Shown here: piece by piece, positions 37,093 through 44,506 of the stretch | How positions within the stretch are numbered: position 1 is the stretch's first letter | Layout: the number at the start of each line of letters is the position of its first letter | Source of the DNA: Teredinibacter turnerae | GTDB lineage: Bacteria; Pseudomonadota; Gammaproteobacteria; Pseudomonadales; Cellvibrionaceae | DNA length: 64,000 bases | Direction of reading: 5' to 3' | NCBI RefSeq assembly: GCF_037935975.1 | Contig: NZ_CP149817.1 | Coordinates: 2,480,001-2,544,000, forward strand | Translations under genes and position numbers: made by a program | The notes under the pieces: model-generated | What the model was told of the DNA's origin: nothing | The model's input: only the letters and a program-made list of their open reading frames with translations | The model's database searches: none

Positions 37093-38951
37093 TGTCCAAT
37101 GAATCCGGCGGAAACGCCAGCGGCACTCACGCGGATACCTTCGATTCCGCGTCCTTCCTAAAAAATCTGACCACTAAGCCCGGGGTTTACCAAATGTACG
37201 ATGCCGAAGGCGGCATTCTGTACGTGGGCAAAGCAAAGAATCTGAAAAACCGGGTATCCAGCTACTTCCGCAATAGTGGGTTGACGATTAAAACCCAGGC
37301 GCTAGTGTCGCGGATTCGCAATATCGAGATCACCGTAACCCCCAGCGAAGCGGAAGCCCTGGTGCTCGAGCACAACCTGATTAAATCGCAAAAGCCGCCC
37401 TTTAACATTTTGCTGCGCGACGACAAATCCTTCCCCTACATATTTCTTTCAAGCGGTGAACCACACCCGCGCCTGGCGCTGCACCGCGGCGCAAAAAAGA
37501 AAGTCGGCCGCTATTTTGGCCCGTTCCCTAACGTCAGTGCGGTGCGTGAGAGTCTCAACTTCCTGCAAAAAACTTTCGGTGTGAGACAGTGCGAAGACAG
37601 CGTGTATCGAAATCGCACGCGTCCGTGCCTGCTCTATCAAATTGAACGTTGTTCCGGCCCCTGTGTCGAAGCAGTGAGTGAAAGAGAATATGCGGCGGAT
37701 GTGGAGCAAACCGTGCTCTTTCTGGAGGGCAAGAACGATAGCCTGCAGAAGAATCTGGCCGCTGCGATGGAGCAGGCGTCTGTAAATCTCGCATTTGAAC
37801 AGGCTGCGCTTTATCGGGACAGAATTACTGCGTTGCGACAGGTTCAGGCTCAGCAGGTGATTGAATCCGGCCAGATGAATATGGATGTCGTTGCTTGCGC
37901 AGCGGAGGCGGGCGCGGCCTGCGTTCATATTTTGTATGTGCGGCAGGGAAGGGTGGTGGGTAGCAAAAATTACTACCCCAAAGATCGTCTGGAAAGCGAC
38001 GAAGCGACAGTGCTCAGCGCGTTTATCAGTCATCATTATCTTGGTGGAACATCTATGGATATTCCGCCCGCAGTGATCGTTAGTCACACGCTGGACGACG
38101 AAAAAGCGATTGGTGACGCTGTAGCTCTTAACAGCAACAAGCAGGTGCAGATTACGTCTAATGTGCGAACGTATCGTGCTAAGTGGGTTGCCATGGCGCT
38201 GCAGGCAGCAAGGCTTAATTTGCGATCCAAGCTTAATAGCGCGCAATCCCTGTTACAACGATTCGAGCAGCTGCAAAAAATTATGGGGTTTGATGAAGCA
38301 CCTGAACGTATCGAATGTTTTGATATCAGCCACTCGAGTGGCGAAAAAACAGTCGCGTCCTGCGTGGTATTCGATCAAAACGGACCTCGAAAATCAGATT
38401 ATCGCCGCTTTAACATCGAAGGCATCACAGCCGGTGATGATTACGCAGCCATGGAGCAGGCACTGAATCGCCGCTATTCGCGCTTGCAAAAAGAGGGGAA
38501 AAAGTTGCCAGACCTGTTGCTGATTGACGGTGGCAAGGGGCAGCTTGGCAAAGCGATAGAAGTGTTGGCAGAACTGGGTATTCAGGAAGTTACCTTGTTA
38601 GGCGTCGCCAAGGGCACCACCCGTAAGGCTGGATTCGAAACTCTGGTGAAGCCTGACGGCACAGAACAGGTAATGGCTGCTGACAGCCCAGCGCTGCATC
38701 TGATTCAACAAGTGCGTGATGAAGCCCATCGGTTCGCCATAACGGGGCATAAACAGCGCCGAGACCAGGCGCGTAAAACATCTACGCTGGAAAATATTCC
38801 GGGCATTGGCCCCAAGCGCAGACGGGAAATGCTGCACTATTTTGGCGGGCTTCAAGAAGTAATGCGCGCCAGTATCGACGATCTGGCAAAAGTCCCGGGA
38901 ATCAGCAAAAAAATGGCTGAAGAGGTTTACAGCGCATTGCACAGTGAGTAA
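37092..38951 (+). CDS. uvrC: Excinuclease ABC subunit C
   Basis: 619 residues. The GIY-YIG nuclease domain is at the N-terminus (KPGVYQMYDAEGGILYVGKA), followed by a zinc-lacking Cys cluster region (RPCLLYQIERCSGPC), a UVR motif near 205-240, the RNase H-like C-terminal nuclease (ECFDISHSSGEKTVASCVVF, LLIDGGKGQLGKA) and tandem helix-hairpin-helix motifs (LENIPGIGPKRRREML, AKVPGISKKMAEEVY). It makes the two incisions around a lesion. It is translationally coupled to gacA. Confidence 0.97.
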   Translation: MSNESGGNASGTHADTFDSASFLKNLTTKPGVYQMYDAEGGILYVGKAKNLKNRVSSYFRNSGLTIKTQALVSRIRNIEITVTPSEAEALVLEHNLIKSQKPPFNILLRDDKSFPYIFLSSGEPHPRLALHRGAKKKVGRYFGPFPNVSAVRESLNFLQKTFGVRQCEDSVYRNRTRPCLLYQIERCSGPCVEAVSEREYAADVEQTVLFLEGKNDSLQKNLAAAMEQASVNLAFEQAALYRDRITALRQVQAQQVIESGQMNMDVVACAAEAGAACVHILYVRQGRVVGSKNYYPKDRLESDEATVLSAFISHHYLGGTSMDIPPAVIVSHTLDDEKAIGDAVALNSNKQVQITSNVRTYRAKWVAMALQAARLNLRSKLNSAQSLLQRFEQLQKIMGFDEAPERIECFDISHSSGEKTVASCVVFDQNGPRKSDYRRFNIEGITAGDDYAAMEQALNRRYSRLQKEGKKLPDLLLIDGGKGQLGKAIEVLAELGIQEVTLLGVAKGTTRKAGFETLVKPDGTEQVMAADSPALHLIQQVRDEAHRFAITGHKQRRDQARKTSTLENIPGIGPKRRREMLHYFGGLQEVMRASIDDLAKVPGISKKMAEEVYSALHSE

Positions 38952-39038
38952 CGTGCGCACTAATAGCCCACTTTGCGGCGTGTAGAATCGCTGTGTGTGG
39001 CAAACCCCCGACGTTTAACAGGCTAAAGCAGTACCTCC

Positions 39039-39596
39039 ATGTTCAATATCGCCAATCAACTCACCCTGGTTAGAATCGCGTTTATACCCCTGCTGGTGGT
39101 GGTGTACTACTCCCCGTTTGAATGGCGATTTCTTACCTCCGCAGCGCTGTTCGGTCTGGCAGGTATTACCGACTGGCTGGACGGATATATTGCACGCAAG
39201 TACGACCTCACTACGCCGTTTGGCGCTTTCCTGGACCCGGTGGCAGACAAGCTTATGGTCGCGGTTGCACTTGCGGTGCTTATTCAAAGTCATTCGTCCG
39301 TATGGTTTACACTGCCCGCTACAGTGATTATCTGTCGCGAGATTGTTATTTCTGCATTGCGAGAGTGGATGGCCGAACTTGGCAAGCGGGCAAAAGTTGC
39401 CGTGTCGATTGTTGGCAAGGTTAAAACAACATTGCAGATTATCGCCATTGTGGTATTGCTGATGGTCGATCCAAAAGGCCATTACTGGATTAATGTTGTC
39501 GGGTATATCACCCTTTACGCTGCCGCAATGCTGACGCTATGGTCGATGTTCGTATACCTGCGCGCAGCCTGGCCCAGCCTAAGAGGGCACGAGTAG
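39039..39596 (+). CDS. pgsA: CDP-diacylglycerol-glycerol-3-phosphate 3-phosphatidyltransferase
   Basis: 185 residues, four to five transmembrane helices. The CDP-alcohol phosphotransferase signature DG-x2-AR-x8-G-x3-D-x3-D is present (DWLDGYIARKYDLTTPFG, then AFLDPVADKL). It makes phosphatidylglycerophosphate, the first step to phosphatidylglycerol and cardiolipin. The order gacA-uvrC-pgsA-tRNAs is conserved in gammaproteobacteria. Confidence 0.96.
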   Translation: MFNIANQLTLVRIAFIPLLVVVYYSPFEWRFLTSAALFGLAGITDWLDGYIARKYDLTTPFGAFLDPVADKLMVAVALAVLIQSHSSVWFTLPATVIICREIVISALREWMAELGKRAKVAVSIVGKVKTTLQIIAIVVLLMVDPKGHYWINVVGYITLYAAAMLTLWSMFVYLRAAWPSLRGHE

Positions 39597-39668
39597 GGCG
39601 GCCAACCTGGAAAGTCCCGTTTAAAAAGTAGCCAACCTACTGAAATAAAAGAAATTTTAGTTTTGCGC

Positions 39669-39697
39669 TAGGATTTCATAATGGAATCCTATACAAT
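39669..39697 (+). promoter_or_regulatory. Near-palindrome and TATACAAT box upstream of the tRNA genes
   Basis: A 23-base near-perfect dyad (TAGGATTTCAT, central A, ATGGAATCCTA; one mismatch pair) overlaps a TATACAAT that would serve as -10 box for the tRNA-Cys transcript. A TTGCGC at 39663 is too far (21 bases) to be a good -35. Operator or structural role is inferred. Confidence 0.4.
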
Positions 39698-39812
39698 TCG
39701 CGTCCCTTACGACGAGGAGTAAATTAAACCCGTCGAAAGAAGGAACAAGACGGTTACTCGAACCGGTGTACATGGAGACCCCGTTACACAAATCGAGAGT
39801 AAAAGTTTATGA

Positions 39813-39886
39813 GGCGCGGTGGCAGAGTGGTCATGCAGCGGACTGCAACTCCGTGTACGCCGGTTCGATTCCGACCCGCGCCTCCA
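39813..39886 (+). tRNA. tRNA-Cys (GCA)
   Basis: A 74-base cloverleaf with encoded CCA: acceptor GGCGCGG pairs with CCGCGCC, discriminator T (typical for tRNA-Cys), anticodon GCA in the loop ACTGCAACT, and T-arm GGTTCGATTCC. The 3' end is the source of the tandem repeats that follow. Confidence 0.96.
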
Positions 39887-40116
39887 TTATATAAATGCAG
39901 CGTGCATTGCAGATAGCACGCCGCCGGATGGCCGGCCCGTACGATTCCGACCCGCGCCTCCATTATATAAATGCAGCGTGCATTGCAGGCAGCACGCCGC
40001 CGGATGGCCGGCCCGTGCGATTCCGTACCCGCGCCTCCATTATATAAATGCAGCGTGCATTGCAGGCAGCACGCCGCCGGATGGCCGGCCCGTGCGATTC
40101 CGTACCCGCGCCTCCA
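39887..40116 (+). repeat. Three tandem 76-77 bp units ending in copies of the tRNA-Cys 3' end
   Basis: Each unit starts after a CCTCCA with TTATATAAATGCAGCG, contains the small dyad ATGCAGCGTGCAT and a GC-rich GCCGCCGGATGGCCGGC segment, and ends with a copy of the tRNA T-arm/acceptor 3' strand (CGATTCCG..CCCGCGCCTCCA). Copies of the CCTCCA end fall at 39962, 40039 and 40116, giving periods of 76, 77 and 77. The second and third units are nearly identical. The first copy is nearest the tRNA sequence. A degenerate continuation (AGCAGCGTGCATTGTAGGCCGC) follows to about 40145. A frame open through the array is periodic and not a gene. Confidence 0.92.
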
Positions 40117-40271
40117 TTACAAAAGCAGCGTGCATTGTAGGCCGCTTGCCGACGGAAGGTCGTTTTAGCACTTCCGCTAGATCTAGCTTGCTAATCAAGT
40201 AAGCTAACAAAGAAAGCCCAACGGGCTGAACTTATAAACCCGTAAGCCAGAATCTATAATGGCTTTATCTA

Positions 40272-40359
40272 GCCCGGGTGGTGAAATTGGTAGACACAGG
40301 AGACTTAAAATCTCCCGACCGTTTAGGTCGTGCCGGTTCAAGTCCGGCCCCGGGCACCA
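40272..40359 (+). tRNA. tRNA-Leu (TAA)
   Basis: An 88-base class II tRNA with encoded CCA: acceptor GCCCGGG/CCCGGGC, anticodon stem GGAGA/TCTCC around CTTAAAA (anticodon TAA), a long variable arm and T-arm GGTTCAAGTCC. The 3' end CCCGGGCACCA is the attachment core of the genomic island that follows. Confidence 0.96.
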
Positions 40360-40632
40360 CCATCCTCAACTTTTGTTAGCAACCTTCAGCATAACTCCAA
40401 AATTCTACTCTGTAGCAACTAAGTCGGACTAATCCAGTCTGCTCTTTTTATGCGCTTCGCTTTTTTAGTGCTGCAGCCGCTCAAGCTTGTGCTTGAGCCC
40501 AGCCCCGGGCACCACCATCCTCAACTTTTGTTAGCATCCTTCAGCATAACTCCAAAATTCTACTCTGTAGCAACTAAGCCGGACTAATCCAGTCTGCTCT
40601 TTTTATACGCTTCGCTTTTTTAGTGCTGCGGC
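40349..40632 (+). repeat. Left island end: 155-bp tandem units with tRNA-Leu 3' end (attL)
   Basis: CCCGGGCACCA of the tRNA (40349-40359) recurs at 40504-40514, exactly 155 bases on. Between them lie a conserved GGACTAATCCAGTCTGCTC with a T run (weak terminator-like hairpin), the block TACGCTTCGCTTTTTTAGTG or close variants, and a perfect hairpin CTCAAGC-TTGT-GCTTGAG. The second unit is cut at about 40632, where an integrase fragment begins. The same units occur at 54563-54884. Confidence 0.92.
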
Positions 40633-41606
40633 CGCATGATTATGGATCAGGGCGAGCGCTCTTTATCAATATCGCCAAGGAATGGTGGGAACACCAGATT
40701 GGCACCTGGTCCGCCGATCACCGCCAGCGCGTATGGACGCCGCTCGAGCAAAATACTCACCTAATCGCCCAGCGGGCCATCACCGATATCAAGCCACAAG
40801 ATGTAAATTATGTGATCCGCCAAACCGAAAAACGCGGCGCATTGGATGTTGCAGGCAGAGTGCTGCAAGACATCTCCCGTGTGTGCAGCTATGCCGTACA
40901 AACTCGTCGCCTGGAAGTGAACCCCGCAGCTGAGCTTAAAAACATACGTAAAACCCGCAAAGTAGAACACCGCGCATCGATTGATAATGAAGAGCTGCCC
41001 TGCTTTTTACAATCGCTAGACAGCTACGATGGCCGAGGGCACAAACTCACCAAATACGCCATTCAACTGCTGGTTTACACCTTCATTCGGCCCGGCGAAT
41101 TGCGCGGCGCACGCTGGGAAGAAATCAGTTTTGAGGAAAAGCTCTGGCGCATTCCCGCTCACAGGATGAAGATGAAAACCGAACACCTCGTGCCACTTTC
41201 CAATCAGGCTATTGAGCTGCTCGAACAACTCCAAGGCATCACCGGGCGCTACCCACTTATCTTTCCCTCAGAAAAACGCCGCGAAGAATGCATGAGCGAT
41301 AACACCATGCGCCGTGCCATTTTCAAACTTGGTTACGACGGCAGCGAGCCTGGTAAAAACAAGTGCACACCCCACGGCTTTCGCGCCAATGCCACCATCA
41401 TACTCAACGAAGCGGGATTCAACCCCGATGCTGGCGAGAGGCGAATGGCCCATATGGAACGCAACAAGGTTCGCGCGGTCTATATTCACCACGCACGATA
41501 TCTGGATGAGCCCAGGGAGATGATGCAGTGGTGGGCGGATTTTTTGGGTGGTTCCAAGCGCCAAGGAAAGCTGATGCCGATCATGTGGATAGGCACTGGC
41601 CCTTAA
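40623..41606 (+). pseudogene. P4-type tyrosine integrase, 5'-truncated
   Basis: 327 residues of the bacteriophage P4/CP4-57 integrase family. The core-binding and catalytic domains are intact, with the catalytic Arg in TFIRPGELRGARW, HGFRANATIILNEAGF (His-x-x-Arg), RRMAHMERN (second His) and AVYIHHARYLDEP with the nucleophile Tyr; the C-terminus MMQWWADFL is typical. Members usually have about 400 residues with an N-terminal DUF4102 arm-binding domain of about 95 residues. That domain is missing: the frame opens inside the 155-bp repeat (GTG at 40623) and homology starts after the repeat boundary near 40632. I take it as a deletion derivative, probably inactive in integration. Confidence 0.85.
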
Positions 41607-41611
41607 AACAG

Positions 41612-41926
41612 TTAGGGGAAATCCGCAGAAAGATAGTGACTTGGAAGCATTCGCTCATGCAAGATTCGGAATACCTCGATACCGCTGTCGCAAATACCGT
41701 AATAGATGAAATGAGATTCAACTCGTTTATGGAGATAGTGAGGACGCTGAGGGTCGAAAGGTTTTCCACTGCCTGGATTTGCAGCTAGTTCGAAGAACAT
41801 GGCCTCGATATCTCGAACATAGCTAACTGCACGACTGAAGCCAAAGCGCTCCACACTATAATCAAATATCTCCTCCAGATCAGAATCGGCCTTTTCGTGG
41901 ACGAAAAATGAAGGTGTATCAGGCAT
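41612..41926 (-). CDS. parE: ParE-family toxin (RelE/ParE superfamily)
   Basis: 104 residues. The pattern FFVHEKADSDLEEIFDYSVE, the central AVSYVRDIEAMFFELAANPGSGKPFD, and the C-terminal IYYGICDSGIEVFRILHERM fit ParE toxins, which usually poison gyrase. Its start overlaps the stop of the upstream antitoxin by eight bases, giving a toxin after antitoxin in one operon. It ends five bases from the convergent integrase fragment. Confidence 0.9.
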   Translation of the reverse strand: MPDTPSFFVHEKADSDLEEIFDYSVERFGFSRAVSYVRDIEAMFFELAANPGSGKPFDPQRPHYLHKRVESHFIYYGICDSGIEVFRILHERMLPSHYLSADFP

Positions 41927-42170
41927 CGTGCTTTTTCTTCATCCTTTCAATGAATCCATCGGCGCTCCAATTTTCAACAACTGGGCTGTCTTCTCCTTCT
42001 TGAAGCAGCTTTCGTAGCTCTGCAAGCTTTGAAGAGGCTTGTTGCTCTTGCAATAACCGAATACCAGCACGTATCACCTCGCTCTGGCTGGCAAAGTCAC
42101 CAGATTTAATAAGCCCTTCAATGAAACCGCCTTGTTCGTCGGTTGGTCTGAATGTAATGGTGTCAGCCAT
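41919..42170 (-). CDS. parD: ParD-family antitoxin
   Basis: 83 residues with an N-terminal ribbon-helix-helix DNA-binding domain (DTITFRPTDEQGGFIEGLIK, then ASQSEVIRAGIRLLQEQ) and an acidic C-terminal tail that would wrap the toxin. AGAGGTAACCT precedes the ATG. As in other ParD proteins it should repress its own promoter, together with ParE. The pair probably helps keep the island in the chromosome. Confidence 0.9.
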   Translation of the reverse strand: MADTITFRPTDEQGGFIEGLIKSGDFASQSEVIRAGIRLLQEQQASSKLAELRKLLQEGEDSPVVENWSADGFIERMKKKHDA

Positions 42171-42421
42171 AGGTTACCTCTACAGAGCGTAAGAATATGT
42201 CTTACCGAACTTTAGCTAATCCGATGGCAGCTGACAAGCGTCCATTCACTGCTGTGTTTACAGTTGGTAGAATGATAAGCTGATTTTATCTAGCGTGGTC
42301 GGTCATCTCAGCTAATTAAATTGATCGCTCTAACTCATTGAAATAAAAGGATATATTAAGGAATTATCTTCAGGCGGCTGTCGTATATTTGCAATCCCGT
42401 CACTCATTTTCTCGAACAAGC

Positions 42422-42858
42422 ATGGCAGTTAAGTCACTGAAAGGTAAGGTTAAATACAGGGTCAACCAGTCGAAGTGCTCGGTATTTACGCCGAAAGATT
42501 TTCTGGATCTTTCGGGCAGAGTTCAAGTTGGTCGCGCTTTGCGCCAATTGGTTCTAGGGGGCGAGCTAATTAAGTTCGGGCGAGGTTTTTGTACGCAATA
42601 GCGAAGCGGTCCAAGCTCACAGGCAAGATCATTCCAGTAAAGCCCTTACCAGAATTGGCTAAAGAAGCCCTCACCGAAAAGCTAAAAGTGACAGTGGTCC
42701 CCACCGTCGAAGCTGAAGCCTACAATGTCGGTGAATCAACTCAAGTTCCTACTGGTCGAGTAATTGCCGTTAAGGGGCGGGTTTCGCGCAAGATAGCCTT
42801 TGATGGGAAGTCTACAAAGTATCGATATGTCGGCGTGGACAAAGGTAGCGTCCAGTAA
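42422..42858 (+). pseudogene. DUF6088-like (AbiEi-type antitoxin-related) protein, frameshifted
   Basis: Two overlapping frames give one continuous protein when joined: 42422-42601 encodes MAVKSLKGKVKYRVNQ through LVLGGELIKFGRG and stops; the next frame continues from about 42589 with LYAIAKRSKLTGKIIPVKPL and the family-like TQVPTGRVIAVKGRVSRKI. The break falls at a run of five T (42586-42590). The order (winged-helix-like start, GRG-(F/L)YA, then Pro-rich middle) matches proteins of the DUF6088 family that often pair with AbiEii-type nucleotidyltransferase toxins; no such toxin follows here. Either a frameshift mutation or a sequencing error explains it. Confidence 0.65.
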
Positions 42859-42905
42859 CTCACGATTGAATTTACCACAAACTTACCCTCGTTGGAAAAC
42901 CAGGC

Positions 42906-43109
42906 ATGACCGAAAAGCGAGAAAACCAAATTAAGAATCACCCGGCTACTTACGAGGGCGATGCTTTATCCGGAAAACACAAAAGCATTTTCGAAAATCT
43001 GGTAAGGGCAGAGAAAAGTGGTTTTACAGATCAAACCAAAGAAGAAATACTCATAGAGATAAAAAACGGTTTCGGGCGCGAGAATTTAAAGCCATTGAAC
43101 AACAGATAG
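42906..43109 (+). CDS. Small hypothetical protein
   Basis: A 67-residue, charged open frame (MTEKRENQIKNHPATYEGDA, then FENLVRAEKSGFTDQTKEEI) starting at an ATG 48 bases after the DUF6088-like frame. The second half looks helical and antitoxin-like, but no family is recognised. There is no good ribosome-binding site. It may be a remnant. Confidence 0.35.
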   Translation: MTEKRENQIKNHPATYEGDALSGKHKSIFENLVRAEKSGFTDQTKEEILIEIKNGFGRENLKPLNNR

Positions 43110-43144
43110 ACTTCACCAAACGCCTTACTTAAAAGTGCTTACAC

Positions 43145-43969
43145 CTAGTCAAAAAGAGCCTTTTTCAGCAGCTGATATTGCCCGTTATTCTCGGGCCATC
43201 GTTCAGCCTTCAACGAAAGCCACTCCATAAAATACGGCGACGCCTTTTTTCTAGTCCGAAGATAGTCGTCGTGCGTTTTAATTGAATCAAGGTTTATTCC
43301 CACCATCGAAAAATATTCTGCCAGTTCGCGCTTGGCTTCACTGTTGAAGGCAATTGTTACATTAGTACTTTTCAGAAATAGCATTGTCGTTTCCGTTAAG
43401 AAGGGTTGCATTTTTTGCGAGTAAGATAGCATAAGCTTACAAAATAATTGGAGAAAAACCATGTTTCCCTTTTTTGTTTGTTGCAGTTTTACTGCAGTGT
43501 TTACGCAATTTGACTTAATTTCTTTGCTGTTAGGAGGGGTTGCACCGGCTTTTAATAGCGTATTCATAAATCCATCTTCAAAGTGCCAGGCCAACTCGGC
43601 AAAGTCCGGTTTGCACAGCTCATCAGCAGGCGTTTGAAATCGTTGGCGAGGCAGGCTGGGCAAGGCAAAAGCGGGCGAAGAAGCGGAGTTTATGATTGAT
43701 AAATGAGCATTTTGAGCTCGGTTTTAACGCAGCACTGGCAACGCAGGTAGATTTCAACCGTTTGCTGGAAACACAAGGAAGCTCTTTGCATCGTGCACAA
43801 ACAAAATGCAGTTATGCCGCTGCAAGGTAAGTAAGTTTGCATGCCAGCTACCCAATGGCGAACCACCAGTTCCACGAGCATCGGCATTTACCAGTTTATT
43901 GGTCAGTATGCCGCTCTCATCAAGAGGCAGCTTTGCGAATAGCTTTTTGGTTGAGTGAATTTTGATCAT
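43145..43969 (-). pseudogene. Broken gene resembling DUF6933-type proteins
   Basis: On the minus strand, 43969-43754 encodes MIKIHSTKKLFAKLPLDESG, SPLGSWHANLLTLQRHN and ILFVHDAKSFLVFPANG before a stop. A second frame, 43663-43145, resumes with CKPDFAELAWHFEDGFMNTL. In intact relatives as I remember them, these blocks are consecutive, so about 100 bases of unrelated sequence plus frame changes lie between them. The tail after residue 95 of the second frame (AFNSEAKRELAEYFSMVGIN onward) does not look like the family and may be a different fragment. The family name is a recollection and needs a profile check. Confidence 0.5.
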
Positions 43970-44210
43970 TTGTTTCAGTACGCCATAAACACCAGTGTAT
44001 TTTAAAGCTTTGAGGCTGCCGCCACCTACGTAAACAACCTAAATGGAGTAGACCAATATTTGATCGCTTTGGCGCAGCAAATCGCATTCCGCGCTCAAAC
44101 CTCACCCAATCAACTATAAGTCGCCCAAACCCCACCAAAAGTACCACATTAAGCCTTGAGGCCTGCCCAATATTCCCCTATTGTCTCATTATTCACAGAG
44201 TACCCAAACT

Positions 44211-44393
44211 ATGACTGATGAAATATTAACCATCGACGAGGTGGCTGCCTACCTCAAGTTGGCCAAAAAGACAGCGTACCGTCTCGCAGCCGAAGGAAAG
44301 TTGCCAGGGTTTAAGGTTGGGGGGAGTTGGCGGTTTAAGCGGGAAGATGTACAAAAGTGGATAGAACACGCTAAACAGAAGCAAGCAAAATGA
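44211..44393 (+). CDS. Excisionase/MerR-like helix-turn-helix DNA-binding protein
   Basis: 60 residues; nearly the whole protein is the excisionase-type HTH: LTIDEVAAYLKLAKKTAYRL, then EGKLPGFKVGGSWRFKREDV and QKWI. Proteins of this type commonly sit immediately before hsdM in type I restriction loci, where they may regulate the locus; others serve as excisionases of islands. The ATG at 44211 is chosen because the conserved domain starts right there. Confidence 0.85.
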   Translation: MTDEILTIDEVAAYLKLAKKTAYRLAAEGKLPGFKVGGSWRFKREDVQKWIEHAKQKQAK

Positions 44394-44506
44394 TGCCTTG
44401 CGAGTAATGCGGAATTAACCGCTTAAGCCCAGAATAAACAGTAAACACAACCTAAAAGAGCACCATGCCACAAGTGCTCACCTAAATAAAAAAACAGGAA
44501 AAAGCT

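Noticed and set aside
37449-38246. 265-codon minus-strand frame in uvrC
   Set aside because: Fully inside uvrC in antisense, no recognisable domain.
39700-39812. A tRNA-Gly expected before tRNA-Cys from the gammaproteobacterial gene order
   Set aside because: No cloverleaf or GCC/TCC anticodon arm can be built in this stretch; only small hairpins are seen.
39864-40116. CRISPR array
   Set aside because: Units repeat end to end without unique spacers, contain tRNA sequence, and there are no cas genes.
39819-40202. Open frame of 127 codons across the tRNA-Cys and its repeats
   Set aside because: It begins inside the tRNA and its protein is a periodic translation of the 76-77 bp repeats.
40349-40632. 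Insertion sequence as the source of the 155-bp repeats
   Set aside because: No transposase, no terminal inverted repeats; the unit edges match a tRNA 3' end, pointing to site-specific recombination.
42580-42600. Programmed -1 frameshift in the DUF6088-like gene
   Set aside because: The T run does not fit a canonical X-XXY-YYZ slippery heptamer in the reading frame and no downstream stimulator is evident; mutation or error is simpler.
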